From the NCBI RefSeq assembly GCF_002159085.1, contig NZ_LZRU01000009.1, positions 186,001 to 250,000 of the forward strand: 64,000 nt of DNA, written 5' to 3'. A program made the position numbers and the translations under genes. Positions within the stretch are counted from its first letter, which is position 1, and each line of letters begins with the position of its first letter. Positions 54,966-61,900 of this stretch are shown here, piece after piece. Origin of the DNA: Thermobacillus sp. ZCTH02-B1. GTDB taxonomy: Bacteria; Bacillota; Bacilli; Paenibacillales; Paenibacillaceae. Below the pieces are notes generated by a model, which saw only the letters and a list, made by a program, of their open reading frames with translations, did not search any database and had not been told where the DNA came from.

Positions 54966-56204
54966 TTACGATTCCAGGGCGGCCGCCGTCTCGCCGGCCC
55001 TCTTCCGCTCCGTCACGAGGCGGTACGTATCCCGCGCAATGATCAGCTCCTCGTTCGTCGGCACGACGAGCACCTTCACGCGCGAATCCGGCGCCGAGAT
55101 GAAGCGCGCCTCCTTCGCGGCATCGAAGTTCGCCGCCTCGTCGAGCTTCACGCCGAGGAACGAGAGTCCCTCGCACACCGCCTTGCGCACGTGCGGAGAA
55201 TTCTCGCCGATGCCGGCCGTGAAGACGATCGCGTCCAGCCCGTTCATCGCCGCCGCGTAGGCGCCCACATATTTGCGCAGGCGGTAGCAGAACATGTCGA
55301 ACGCAAGCTTCGCGTTCCGGTCCCCCTCCTCCATCGCCTCGATGATCTCGCGCATGTCGCCGCTGGATCCCGAGATTGCGAGCAGGCCCGAATGCTTGTT
55401 CAGCATCGAATTCACTTCGCCGAGCGTCAGCTCTTCCTTGCTCATGACGAACGGCACGACGGCCGGATCGATATCGCCGCTTCTCGTGCCCATCATGAGC
55501 CCTTCGAGCGGCGTCAGCCCCATGCTCGTGTCGACCGACTGCCCGCCCAGAATCGCCGCGCAGCTCGAGCCGTTGCCGATGTGGCAGGTGACCATCTTGA
55601 GTTCTTCGATCGGCCTGCCGATCAGTTCGGCCGCCCGCCGGCTGACATAGAAATGGGAGGTGCCGTGGAACCCGTAGCGCCGGATCCGGTGCCGCCGGTA
55701 CAGCGCCATCGGAATCGGATACAGATAGGCGTGGCGAGGCATCGTCTGATGGAACGCCGTGTCGAACACGACCGCCTGCGGCACGTCCGGCATGTTCTGC
55801 TCGACCGCGTTGATGCCCGTCAACGCGGCCGGATTGTGCAGCGGCGCGAGGTCGAACAGGTCGCGGATGCTGCGCTTCACCTCGTCATCGACGAGCACCG
55901 ATTCCTTGAACGTCTCCCCGCCGTGCACGACCCGGTGGCCGACCGCCTCGATCTCGGCGATGGAGCCGACGACGCCGTGCTCCCGGTGTTGCAGCAGGTC
56001 GAGGACGCGCCGGACCGCCGTCACGTGATCGAGGATTTCGCTCACCTCGCGGACGCCCGGCTTGTCCTTCGGCTCGTGCGTCACGATCGCCGATTCCGTG
56101 CCGATCCGCTCGACCCGTCCCTTCGCCAGCACCGACTCGTCCTTCATGTCGTACAGCTGATATTTGAGCGACGAGCTGCCTGCGTTGATGACCAAAACCT
56201 TCAT
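54966..56204 (-). CDS. ackA: Acetate kinase
   Basis: A 412-residue ASKHA-fold kinase making ATP and acetate from acetyl phosphate. Family blocks are VLVINAGSSSLKYQLYD, HRVVHGGE, YGFHGTSHFYVS, MVTCHIGNGSSCAAI and DAIVFTAGIGENS. The start overlaps the stop of the 3-hydroxyacyl-CoA dehydrogenase gene (ATGA), an unusual partner; pta is not in the window. Given that pairing, use of another acyl phosphate is conceivable, but sequence and length fit acetate kinase. Confidence 0.94.
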   Translation of the reverse strand: MKVLVINAGSSSLKYQLYDMKDESVLAKGRVERIGTESAIVTHEPKDKPGVREVSEILDHVTAVRRVLDLLQHREHGVVGSIAEIEAVGHRVVHGGETFKESVLVDDEVKRSIRDLFDLAPLHNPAALTGINAVEQNMPDVPQAVVFDTAFHQTMPRHAYLYPIPMALYRRHRIRRYGFHGTSHFYVSRRAAELIGRPIEELKMVTCHIGNGSSCAAILGGQSVDTSMGLTPLEGLMMGTRSGDIDPAVVPFVMSKEELTLGEVNSMLNKHSGLLAISGSSGDMREIIEAMEEGDRNAKLAFDMFCYRLRKYVGAYAAAMNGLDAIVFTAGIGENSPHVRKAVCEGLSFLGVKLDEAANFDAAKEARFISAPDSRVKVLVVPTNEELIIARDTYRLVTERKRAGETAAALES

Positions 56205-57082
56205 ATCCGATCCCCGTCCTCGTCGTATCGGAAGAATCCCTCACCCGTCTTCACGCCGAGCTGGCCGGCGCGGACCATCTTCTTCAGCACGACGGACGGC
56301 CGGTACTTCAGCTCGCCGTACTCCCTGAACATCTGCTCGAGCGCCGCCACGACCGAATCGAGGCCGAACCGGTCCGCCATCTCGAACGGGCCGTACTTGA
56401 ACGAGTAGCCGATCCGCATCGCCTTGTCGATGTCCTCGGCCGTCGCGACGCCCTCCTGCAGCAGATTCGCCGCCTCGTTGATGAACAGGCAGATGAGCCG
56501 GCTCGTCACGAACCCCGGCGATTCGTAAACCATGATTCCCTGCTTGTTCAGCGTGTCCTCGACGAACTTCCGCACCGTCTCGAACGTCTCGTCGGACGTC
56601 TTCAGGCCGCGGATCAGTTCGACGACATCCACCTTGAACGCGGGATAGATGAAATGAAGCCCGATGACCCGCTCCGGATGCGCCGTCACGCCGGCCAGCT
56701 CCGTCAGGCTGAGCGTCGACGTGTTGCTCGCGAGAATGATGTGCGGCGCGCAGATCCGGTCCAGCTCCGCAAACACCTGCTTCTTCGTGTTCAGATCCTC
56801 CGACACCGTCTCGATGACCATGCCGCATTCGGCCATCGCTTCCAGCGATGTGACCGTCCGGATCCGTCCGAGGATCAGCTTCTTCTCGGCCTGCGTCAGC
56901 GCCCATTTCTCGATCTGCTTGTCCAGGCTCTGCTCGATCTGGCGCAGGCCGTGGGCGGCATGCTGCTCCGTGCGGTCGGCGAGCAGCACGTCCAGCCCCT
57001 TCGCGGCCAGCATCTCCGAGATGCCCTGGCCCATCGTCCCCGCTCCGACCACTCCAACTTTGCGTATCGTCAAGCCGATCAC
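56201..57082 (-). CDS. 3-hydroxybutyryl-CoA (3-hydroxyacyl-CoA) dehydrogenase
   Basis: A 293-residue two-domain NAD(P)-dependent dehydrogenase interconverting acetoacetyl-CoA and 3-hydroxybutyryl-CoA. The Rossmann motif is KVGVVGAGTMGQGISEM. ASNTSTLSLTELA, HFIYPAFKVDVVELI and YGPFEMADRFGLD complete the family pattern; FIYPAFK replaces the usual FNPVP-type loop (F-F-N-P-x-x-x-M), so substrate preference may differ. The start is a GTG with AAGGGA upstream. Transcribed with ackA from a TATAAT at 57113. Confidence 0.88.
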   Translation of the reverse strand: MIGLTIRKVGVVGAGTMGQGISEMLAAKGLDVLLADRTEQHAAHGLRQIEQSLDKQIEKWALTQAEKKLILGRIRTVTSLEAMAECGMVIETVSEDLNTKKQVFAELDRICAPHIILASNTSTLSLTELAGVTAHPERVIGLHFIYPAFKVDVVELIRGLKTSDETFETVRKFVEDTLNKQGIMVYESPGFVTSRLICLFINEAANLLQEGVATAEDIDKAMRIGYSFKYGPFEMADRFGLDSVVAALEQMFREYGELKYRPSVVLKKMVRAGQLGVKTGEGFFRYDEDGDRI

Positions 57083-57112
57083 CTGCTTTGTCCCTTAGTG
57101 CGACACGCTACA

Positions 57113-57118
57113 ATTATA
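57113..57118 (-). promoter_or_regulatory. -10 element of the dehydrogenase-ackA promoter
   Basis: TATAAT on the minus strand, 30 bases upstream of the GTG. The only hexamer at 17 bases (TCTTTT) lies in the T-run of the upstream terminator. No Rex-type operator was seen here. Confidence 0.5.
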
Positions 57119-57133
57119 CCGTAAGCCGGACAC

Positions 57134-57161
57134 AAAAAAGAAGGCGTCCGGACGGACGCCT
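57134..57161 (-). terminator. Intrinsic terminator after the FtsH-like gene
   Basis: On the minus strand an 8-bp stem (AGGCGTCC with GGACGCCT) is followed by TCTTTTTT, about 110 bases past the protease stop. The rest of 57162-57273 shows nothing further. Confidence 0.75.
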
Positions 57162-57273
57162 CCCCAATGTTCACACAACCTTCGGAAATTCGGACGGCCT
57201 CCCTTTTCGACATGGACCGGCATGGCCCGAAGGGAACCCGGCCATGCTTCCGCGCGCCGGACTTCGGCCGCGT

Positions 57274-58770
57274 TCAGGCGCCCGCCTGGACGGGCCCGCG
57301 CAGAAACTCGCGGAACCTGTCCCCGCTCAGCGTCTCCTCGCGCATGAGCAGCTCGAGCGACCGTTCAAACACGTCCCGGTGCTCCCTCAGGCACGCCTTC
57401 GTCTTCTCCATCAGCCGGTCCAGCAGATCCCGCGCGACGCGGGAGAACGTCTCGGGCGTCAGCATGCCCGGATCGACGATGCCGAGCTCGGTCAGGCCCG
57501 ATTCGACCATCGTGCGCACGATGCCGAGCGCCTGCTCGAAATCGCTCCGCGAACCGGTGCTGCGGCCGCCGAAGAACAGCTCCTCCGCCGCCGCGCCCGC
57601 CAGCGCGACCATGATCTGCCCTTCCAGATACTCGGCCGTATAGAGATAGCGGTCCTGCTGCGGATTGTGGCGCACGTAACCGAGCGCCTGCCCGCGCGGC
57701 GACAGCGCGACCGTCGAGACGCTGCCCGGGCGGACGAGCTCGGCCATGATCGCGTGGCCCAGCTCGTGGAGCGCCACCCGCTCCCGCTCTTCCCGCGTCG
57801 CCTCGCGGTCCGTTTTCTCGCCCATCATCACCTTGTCGATCGCCATCGTCAAATGGTGCATTTCAATGGTGTCGGACTCTTCGCGCATCGCGTAGATCGC
57901 CGCCTCGTTCAGGACGCTTTCGAGCTGGGCGCCCGAGAAGCCGAACGTCTCCTCCGCGACTTTGTCCAGATCGGCCGTCTTGCCGAGCGGTTTGCCCGCG
58001 GCGTGGATGGACAGGATGTGCCGGCGGCCCTTCTTGTCCGGCAGATCGACCGCGATGTGCCGGTCGAATCGTCCCGGGCGAAGCAGCGCGCTGTCAAGCA
58101 TGTCCTTGCGGTTCGTGGCGGCGATGAGCAGAATGCGGGGGGATTCGTTCGCCTGGATGCCGTCCATTTCGGTCAGCAGCTGGTTCAGCGTCTGGTCGTA
58201 CTCGCGATGCTGGCCGCCGTCGCGCCGGCCGCCGATGACGTCGATTTCGTCGATGAAGATGATCGCGCTGTTCTTGCCCGCCTTCCGCGCCTTCTGCCGC
58301 GCCTCGCGGAACAGCTCGCGGATCCGGCTCGCGCCGACGCCGACGTACATCTCGACGAATTCGCTGCCCGAAGCCGCGACGAACACCGAGTCCGTATGGT
58401 GCGCGGCCGCCTTCGCGAGCAGCGTCTTGCCGGTGCCCGGCGGACCGGTCAACAGGATCCCCTTCAGCGGACGGATGCCGAAGCGCGCGATCTCGTCCGG
58501 CCGGATCAGAAACTCCAGCGCCTCCATCAGCTCCTGCTTGGCCCGCTCCTGTCCGCCGATCTCGTCGAACGTGAGCGCGGCCGGCTGCTTCCTCGGGGCC
58601 TTGCCGCCGCCCGGCACGGGAAGCTGACCCCGCGTCCGGACCGCAAACAGCAGGAGACCGGCGACGGCCCCCGCCAGCAGGATCGGCACGACGTTCACGC
58701 CGACGTACCAGAGGAACAGGAGCAGCACCGGAACGGAACCGGTCAGCATTTCCTTCCAATATTTAAGCAT
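57274..58770 (-). CDS. FtsH-like AAA+ metalloprotease without extracytoplasmic domain
   Basis: A 498-residue membrane AAA+ protease. Two adjacent hydrophobic helices at residues ~12-46 lack the ~75-residue outside domain of standard FtsH (usual length ~640). The AAA domain has TFDEIGGQERAKQEL, GPPGTGKTLLAKAAA, the pore loop GSEFVEMYVGVG, FIDEIDVIG and the SRH region LLRPGRFDRHI. The M41 domain has the zinc motif HELGHAI and a later Asp in SRSDFEQAL. It should extract and degrade membrane or cytosolic proteins. It begins 8 bases before the end of a gene for a single-pass membrane protein, a likely partner. Confidence 0.88.
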   Translation of the reverse strand: MLKYWKEMLTGSVPVLLLFLWYVGVNVVPILLAGAVAGLLLFAVRTRGQLPVPGGGKAPRKQPAALTFDEIGGQERAKQELMEALEFLIRPDEIARFGIRPLKGILLTGPPGTGKTLLAKAAAHHTDSVFVAASGSEFVEMYVGVGASRIRELFREARQKARKAGKNSAIIFIDEIDVIGGRRDGGQHREYDQTLNQLLTEMDGIQANESPRILLIAATNRKDMLDSALLRPGRFDRHIAVDLPDKKGRRHILSIHAAGKPLGKTADLDKVAEETFGFSGAQLESVLNEAAIYAMREESDTIEMHHLTMAIDKVMMGEKTDREATREERERVALHELGHAIMAELVRPGSVSTVALSPRGQALGYVRHNPQQDRYLYTAEYLEGQIMVALAGAAAEELFFGGRSTGSRSDFEQALGIVRTMVESGLTELGIVDPGMLTPETFSRVARDLLDRLMEKTKACLREHRDVFERSLELLMREETLSGDRFREFLRGPVQAGA

Positions 58771-59299
58771 CCGGCCACACCCCCAGGACGGCGGGCTGAC
58801 GCGGAAGCACGACGTACTTGACCGCTTCTTCCAGCTTCAGGGTGATGTAGACGTTGGATTCGTCCATCTCCGCCTTCGCTTCGAGACCGGGATGGACGGC
58901 CTCCAGCCCGGCCAGGGTTTCCGGAATGTCGGCGTATCGCCGGGTTTCCATTGCCTGCGCGATCGCGAACAGCGCCGACGACCAGATCGTTTCAAGTTTC
59001 TCGTTCCGCTCCTGGCGGATGACCAGTTCGAGCTTGCGGCCTCCGAGAACGTCCGCCGCGCGCTCGCGGATATTCCGGTGGACTTCGGCGAGGCTCGCCG
59101 TGCCGTCCAGCTTGATTTCCACGGTTACGCGATCGTCCGTGACGACCGGATTGGAGGCCTCCGCCCCTTCGATGTCCGAAAACGTAACGGCGAGCGGCTG
59201 CTCGACCGCATAGTGGCGATACACGAACCATCCGCCGAAAAGCAAGGCGCCCGAGACGAGCGCCGACAGCAGCACGGGGACCATGCGTATGCTCGTCAT
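58763..59299 (-). CDS. Single-pass membrane protein, putative partner of the FtsH-like protease
   Basis: 178 residues: one N-terminal helix (MVPVLLSALVSGALLFGGWFVY), then ~150 residues probably outside the cytoplasm, with predicted alternating strands and helices (VTVEIKLDGTASLAEVHRNI, LELVIRQERNEKLETIWSSALFAIAQAMETRRY). No domain is recognised. GGAAGGAGG precedes the ATG at 59299; the 34 open codons before it overlap the promoter. It overlaps the protease gene by 8 bases, so the two are translated together. A regulatory or adaptor role is inference. Confidence 0.65.
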   Translation of the reverse strand: MTSIRMVPVLLSALVSGALLFGGWFVYRHYAVEQPLAVTFSDIEGAEASNPVVTDDRVTVEIKLDGTASLAEVHRNIRERAADVLGGRKLELVIRQERNEKLETIWSSALFAIAQAMETRRYADIPETLAGLEAVHPGLEAKAEMDESNVYITLKLEEAVKYVVLPRQPAVLGVWPDA

Positions 59300-59338
59300 C
59301 CGGATGCCTCCTTCCCATGCGATGCTGTATGCCTTAAA

Positions 59339-59344
59339 AGTATA
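59339..59344 (-). promoter_or_regulatory. Extended -10 of the partner/FtsH-like protease operon
   Basis: On the minus strand TG-C-TATACT, 40 bases upstream of the ATG at 59299. No good -35 is evident. Confidence 0.5.
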
Positions 59345-59428
59345 GCATACAAGAAGCGCCGCATGGGCCGGCAATAACAGGCAAGCGCCCTTCCGCCGCA
59401 TGCCGCGCGCGGGGGCGCTTCCGTCTCG

Positions 59429-59956
59429 TCAACCGGTTGCCTTCGCGGGAAGACGGTAAGTCCTGAACGGTCTGCCGTCCTCGAACGCGTAAAATCCGTA
59501 GAAATGGCGCTCCACGCCGTTCTCGTTCCTGGTGTACCAGACTTCCCAGATGCGCCGGCCTTCCGCATATCCCGGGCGGATCCGGAGGATCGCGGCGTCG
59601 GGATGTTCGCGCAGCACATCCCGCCGGAGCGCGTCGGCGTCGTAGGCTTCGCCGGCGTCCGTGATCTCGACGCGATCCGCGAACACCCAGACATATGCGT
59701 CCGATCCGTCCTCCCGCTCGCCGCGCACGACCCAGACCACCTCGTCCCAGACGAACTTGACCGCCGACTCCGCCTTCCGGAGGCCGGCTTCGGCGACCGC
59801 GCGTTGCACCGCTTCCCGCTCTTCGCGCGCATAATCGCTCCGCGCCCACTGGAGATACAGCAGGATGAGCGCCAGCACCAGCCCGAGCGAGAGCAGGACG
59901 ATGACGGCCCAGCGACGGGGCGTCATGAAACGTTCCGCTGGCTCGCGCCGCCTCAT
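59429..59956 (-). CDS. DUF5590 (YpmB-like) membrane protein
   Basis: A 175-residue protein with one N-terminal helix (WAVIVLLSLGLVLALILLYL) and an outside domain resembling B. subtilis YpmB: the pattern FVWDEVVWVVRGEREDGSDAYVWV and the C-terminal IWEVWYTRNENG ... HFYGFYAFEDGRPFRTYRL. Such PepSY-like folds may inhibit or sense peptidases, but the family role is unknown. ATG overlaps the mtaD stop (ATGA). In B. subtilis ypmB also lies shortly downstream of dinG, so the locus is partly conserved. Confidence 0.75.
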   Translation of the reverse strand: MRRREPAERFMTPRRWAVIVLLSLGLVLALILLYLQWARSDYAREEREAVQRAVAEAGLRKAESAVKFVWDEVVWVVRGEREDGSDAYVWVFADRVEITDAGEAYDADALRRDVLREHPDAAILRIRPGYAEGRRIWEVWYTRNENGVERHFYGFYAFEDGRPFRTYRLPAKATG

Positions 59957-61263
59957 GTCTTCGCTTTCAGCCTTTCGAAGCGTGCGGCCGCCTCCGCCCG
60001 GATCCGCTCCTCGTCCAGCCGCGTGCAGACGCGGTCCCGCACAACCTGCACGCCGTCGACCCAGACGTGCTTCACATCCCGGCCGCTGCCCGCGTAGACC
60101 AGGTGCGAGACGAGATCCGTGCGCGGGAAATATTGCGGCTGGTCAATGTCGATCGCGATGATGTCCGCGCGCATGCCGGGCTTGAGCATGCCGATCTCGT
60201 CCGCCTGCCGGATCGCCCGCGCCCCGTACACCGTACCGAGCTTGAGCGCTTCCCGGGCGGGCACGGCCGTCGGATCGCCGGAGACTCCCTTGTGGATGAG
60301 CGCCGCAAGCCGGATTTCATCGAAGATGTCCAGATTGTTGTTGCTCGCCGCGCCGTCCGTGCCGAGCGACACGGTCACGCCCGCGCGGAGCATCTCCGGC
60401 ACCCGCGCGACGCCGCTCGCGAGCTTCAGGTTGCTCGCCGGATTGTGGGAGACCGCGACGCCCCGTTCGGCGAGCAGCGCGATCTCGTCGTCGGTGAGAT
60501 GCACGGCGTGCGCCACGAGCGCCGGGCGGCTGAACACGCCGAGCCGGTCCAGATGCTCGACCGGCCGCGCGCCGTACTCGCGGACATTCTGCTCGACCTC
60601 GGCCGCCGTCTCCGACATGTGCGTGTGGATCGGCAGATCGAGATCGTGGGCGGCCTGCACGAACCGCCCGATGAAGGCCGGCGGGCAGGTATACGGCGCG
60701 TGGGGGGCCATCATGACGCGGATGCGGCCGTCCGCCTTGCCGTGCCAGTCGCGCGCGAACCGGACCGCATCCTCGAATTTCGCGCGCTGCTCCGCTTCGG
60801 AGCAGAGGCCGATGACGCCCCGGGCGAGAACGGCCCTCAGTCCCGCCTGCTCGACCACCCGCGCCACCTCGTCCATATGGTCGTACATGTCGACGAACGC
60901 CGTCGTCCCGCTCTTCAGCATCTCGACGACCGCAAGCTGCGCGCCGGCGCGCACGTCCTCCGCCGCAAAGCGCGCTTCCATCGGCCAGATTTTGTCCCGA
61001 AGCCATGCCTGCAGCGCCATGTCGTCCGCATATCCGCGCAGCAGCGTCATCGCCGCGTGGCCGTGCGTGTTCACGAGGCCCGGCATGAAGAGGAGCCCGC
61101 TGCCCGCGATCCGCTCGGCACCCTCCGCGAGCGCTCCGGGATGCGCTTCGTCCAGGTAGACGATCCGGTTCCCTTCCGCCACGAGATGGCCTTCCACCAA
61201 CGGTCGATCGTCGTCCATCGTCAGGAAGATGCCGCCGTCAATCCACCACTTCGTCGTCGTCAT
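59953..61263 (-). CDS. mtaD: 5-methylthioadenosine/S-adenosylhomocysteine deaminase
   Basis: A 436-residue amidohydrolase. Metal ligands and motifs in order are GLVNTHGHAAM, APHAPYTC, HTHMSETAAEVE, AHAVHLTDDE and LGTDGAASNNNLD. This set, in particular MSETAAEVE and ASNNNLD, is characteristic of MtaD, which deaminates methylthioadenosine or S-adenosylhomocysteine. That links it loosely to the methionine-salvage genes at 45-54 kb. The start at 61263 has GGAGG seven bases upstream and overlaps rex by 26 bases. Confidence 0.87.
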   Translation of the reverse strand: MTTTKWWIDGGIFLTMDDDRPLVEGHLVAEGNRIVYLDEAHPGALAEGAERIAGSGLLFMPGLVNTHGHAAMTLLRGYADDMALQAWLRDKIWPMEARFAAEDVRAGAQLAVVEMLKSGTTAFVDMYDHMDEVARVVEQAGLRAVLARGVIGLCSEAEQRAKFEDAVRFARDWHGKADGRIRVMMAPHAPYTCPPAFIGRFVQAAHDLDLPIHTHMSETAAEVEQNVREYGARPVEHLDRLGVFSRPALVAHAVHLTDDEIALLAERGVAVSHNPASNLKLASGVARVPEMLRAGVTVSLGTDGAASNNNLDIFDEIRLAALIHKGVSGDPTAVPAREALKLGTVYGARAIRQADEIGMLKPGMRADIIAIDIDQPQYFPRTDLVSHLVYAGSGRDVKHVWVDGVQVVRDRVCTRLDEERIRAEAAARFERLKAKT

Positions 61264-61900
61264 CGCCATCCTCCGCATTTCTCTCCAGATAATAGGCCAG
61301 GCTGAGCAGTTCGGTCGTGAAATCGGCATGATGCACCCGCACGTTCGGCGGCACCTTCAGAATCGCGGGAGCGAAATTGAGGATCCCCTCGACGCCCGCC
61401 TCCGCCAGTTGATCGGCCACCGTCTGCGCCGCGGAGGCCGGCACCGTGATGATGCCGATCCGGATTTGCAGCGCTTCGACGGTCTGCTTCAGCTCTTCCA
61501 TCGGCTGGACGCGCATCGTGTTGATCATCATGCCGATCTTGTCCGGATGGGCGTCGAACACCGCGACGATCTTCATGTTGTCGCGGCTGTAACGGTTGTA
61601 GTTGCAGAGCGCCTGGCCGAGATTGCCCGCGCCGACCAGCGCAACGTTGATGTTCCGGTCCAGCTTCAGGATGTGCCGGATCTTGCCGATCAGATACGAG
61701 ACGTCGTAGCCGATGCCCTTGCGGCCGAACTCGCCGAAGTACGCAAGATCCTTGCGGATCTGCGCGGGATTCAGATCGAGCTTGCGTCCGAGCTCCTGCG
61801 ACGAGACGGTCTGCACGTCGCTGCGCAGCAGCTCGTTCAGCGCCTGGAGATAGAGCGGCAGCCGGCGCACGACCGCCTCGGAGATTTTGGCCTGCTTCAT
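61238..61900 (-). CDS. rex: Redox-sensing transcriptional repressor Rex
   Basis: A 220-residue Rex. The N-terminal winged helix has VVRRLPLYLQALNELL, VSSQELGRKLDLNPAQIRKDL and YFGEFGRKGIGYDV; the Rossmann domain has VALVGAGNLGQAL. Rex binds DNA when NAD+ is high and is released by NADH, controlling fermentation and respiration genes. Its ATG shares a base with the dinG stop (TGATG), and mtaD starts inside its 3' end. The acetate-kinase operon 5 kb away would be a natural target, though I saw no Rex box there. Confidence 0.95.
   Translation of the reverse strand: MKQAKISEAVVRRLPLYLQALNELLRSDVQTVSSQELGRKLDLNPAQIRKDLAYFGEFGRKGIGYDVSYLIGKIRHILKLDRNINVALVGAGNLGQALCNYNRYSRDNMKIVAVFDAHPDKIGMMINTMRVQPMEELKQTVEALQIRIGIITVPASAAQTVADQLAEAGVEGILNFAPAILKVPPNVRVHHADFTTELLSLAYYLERNAEDGDDDDEVVD

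Noticed and set aside
57083..57133. Rex operator at the dehydrogenase-ackA promoter
   Set aside because: A TTGTG-like half occurs near 57135 in the terminator T-run, but there is no matching CACAA half at the right distance.
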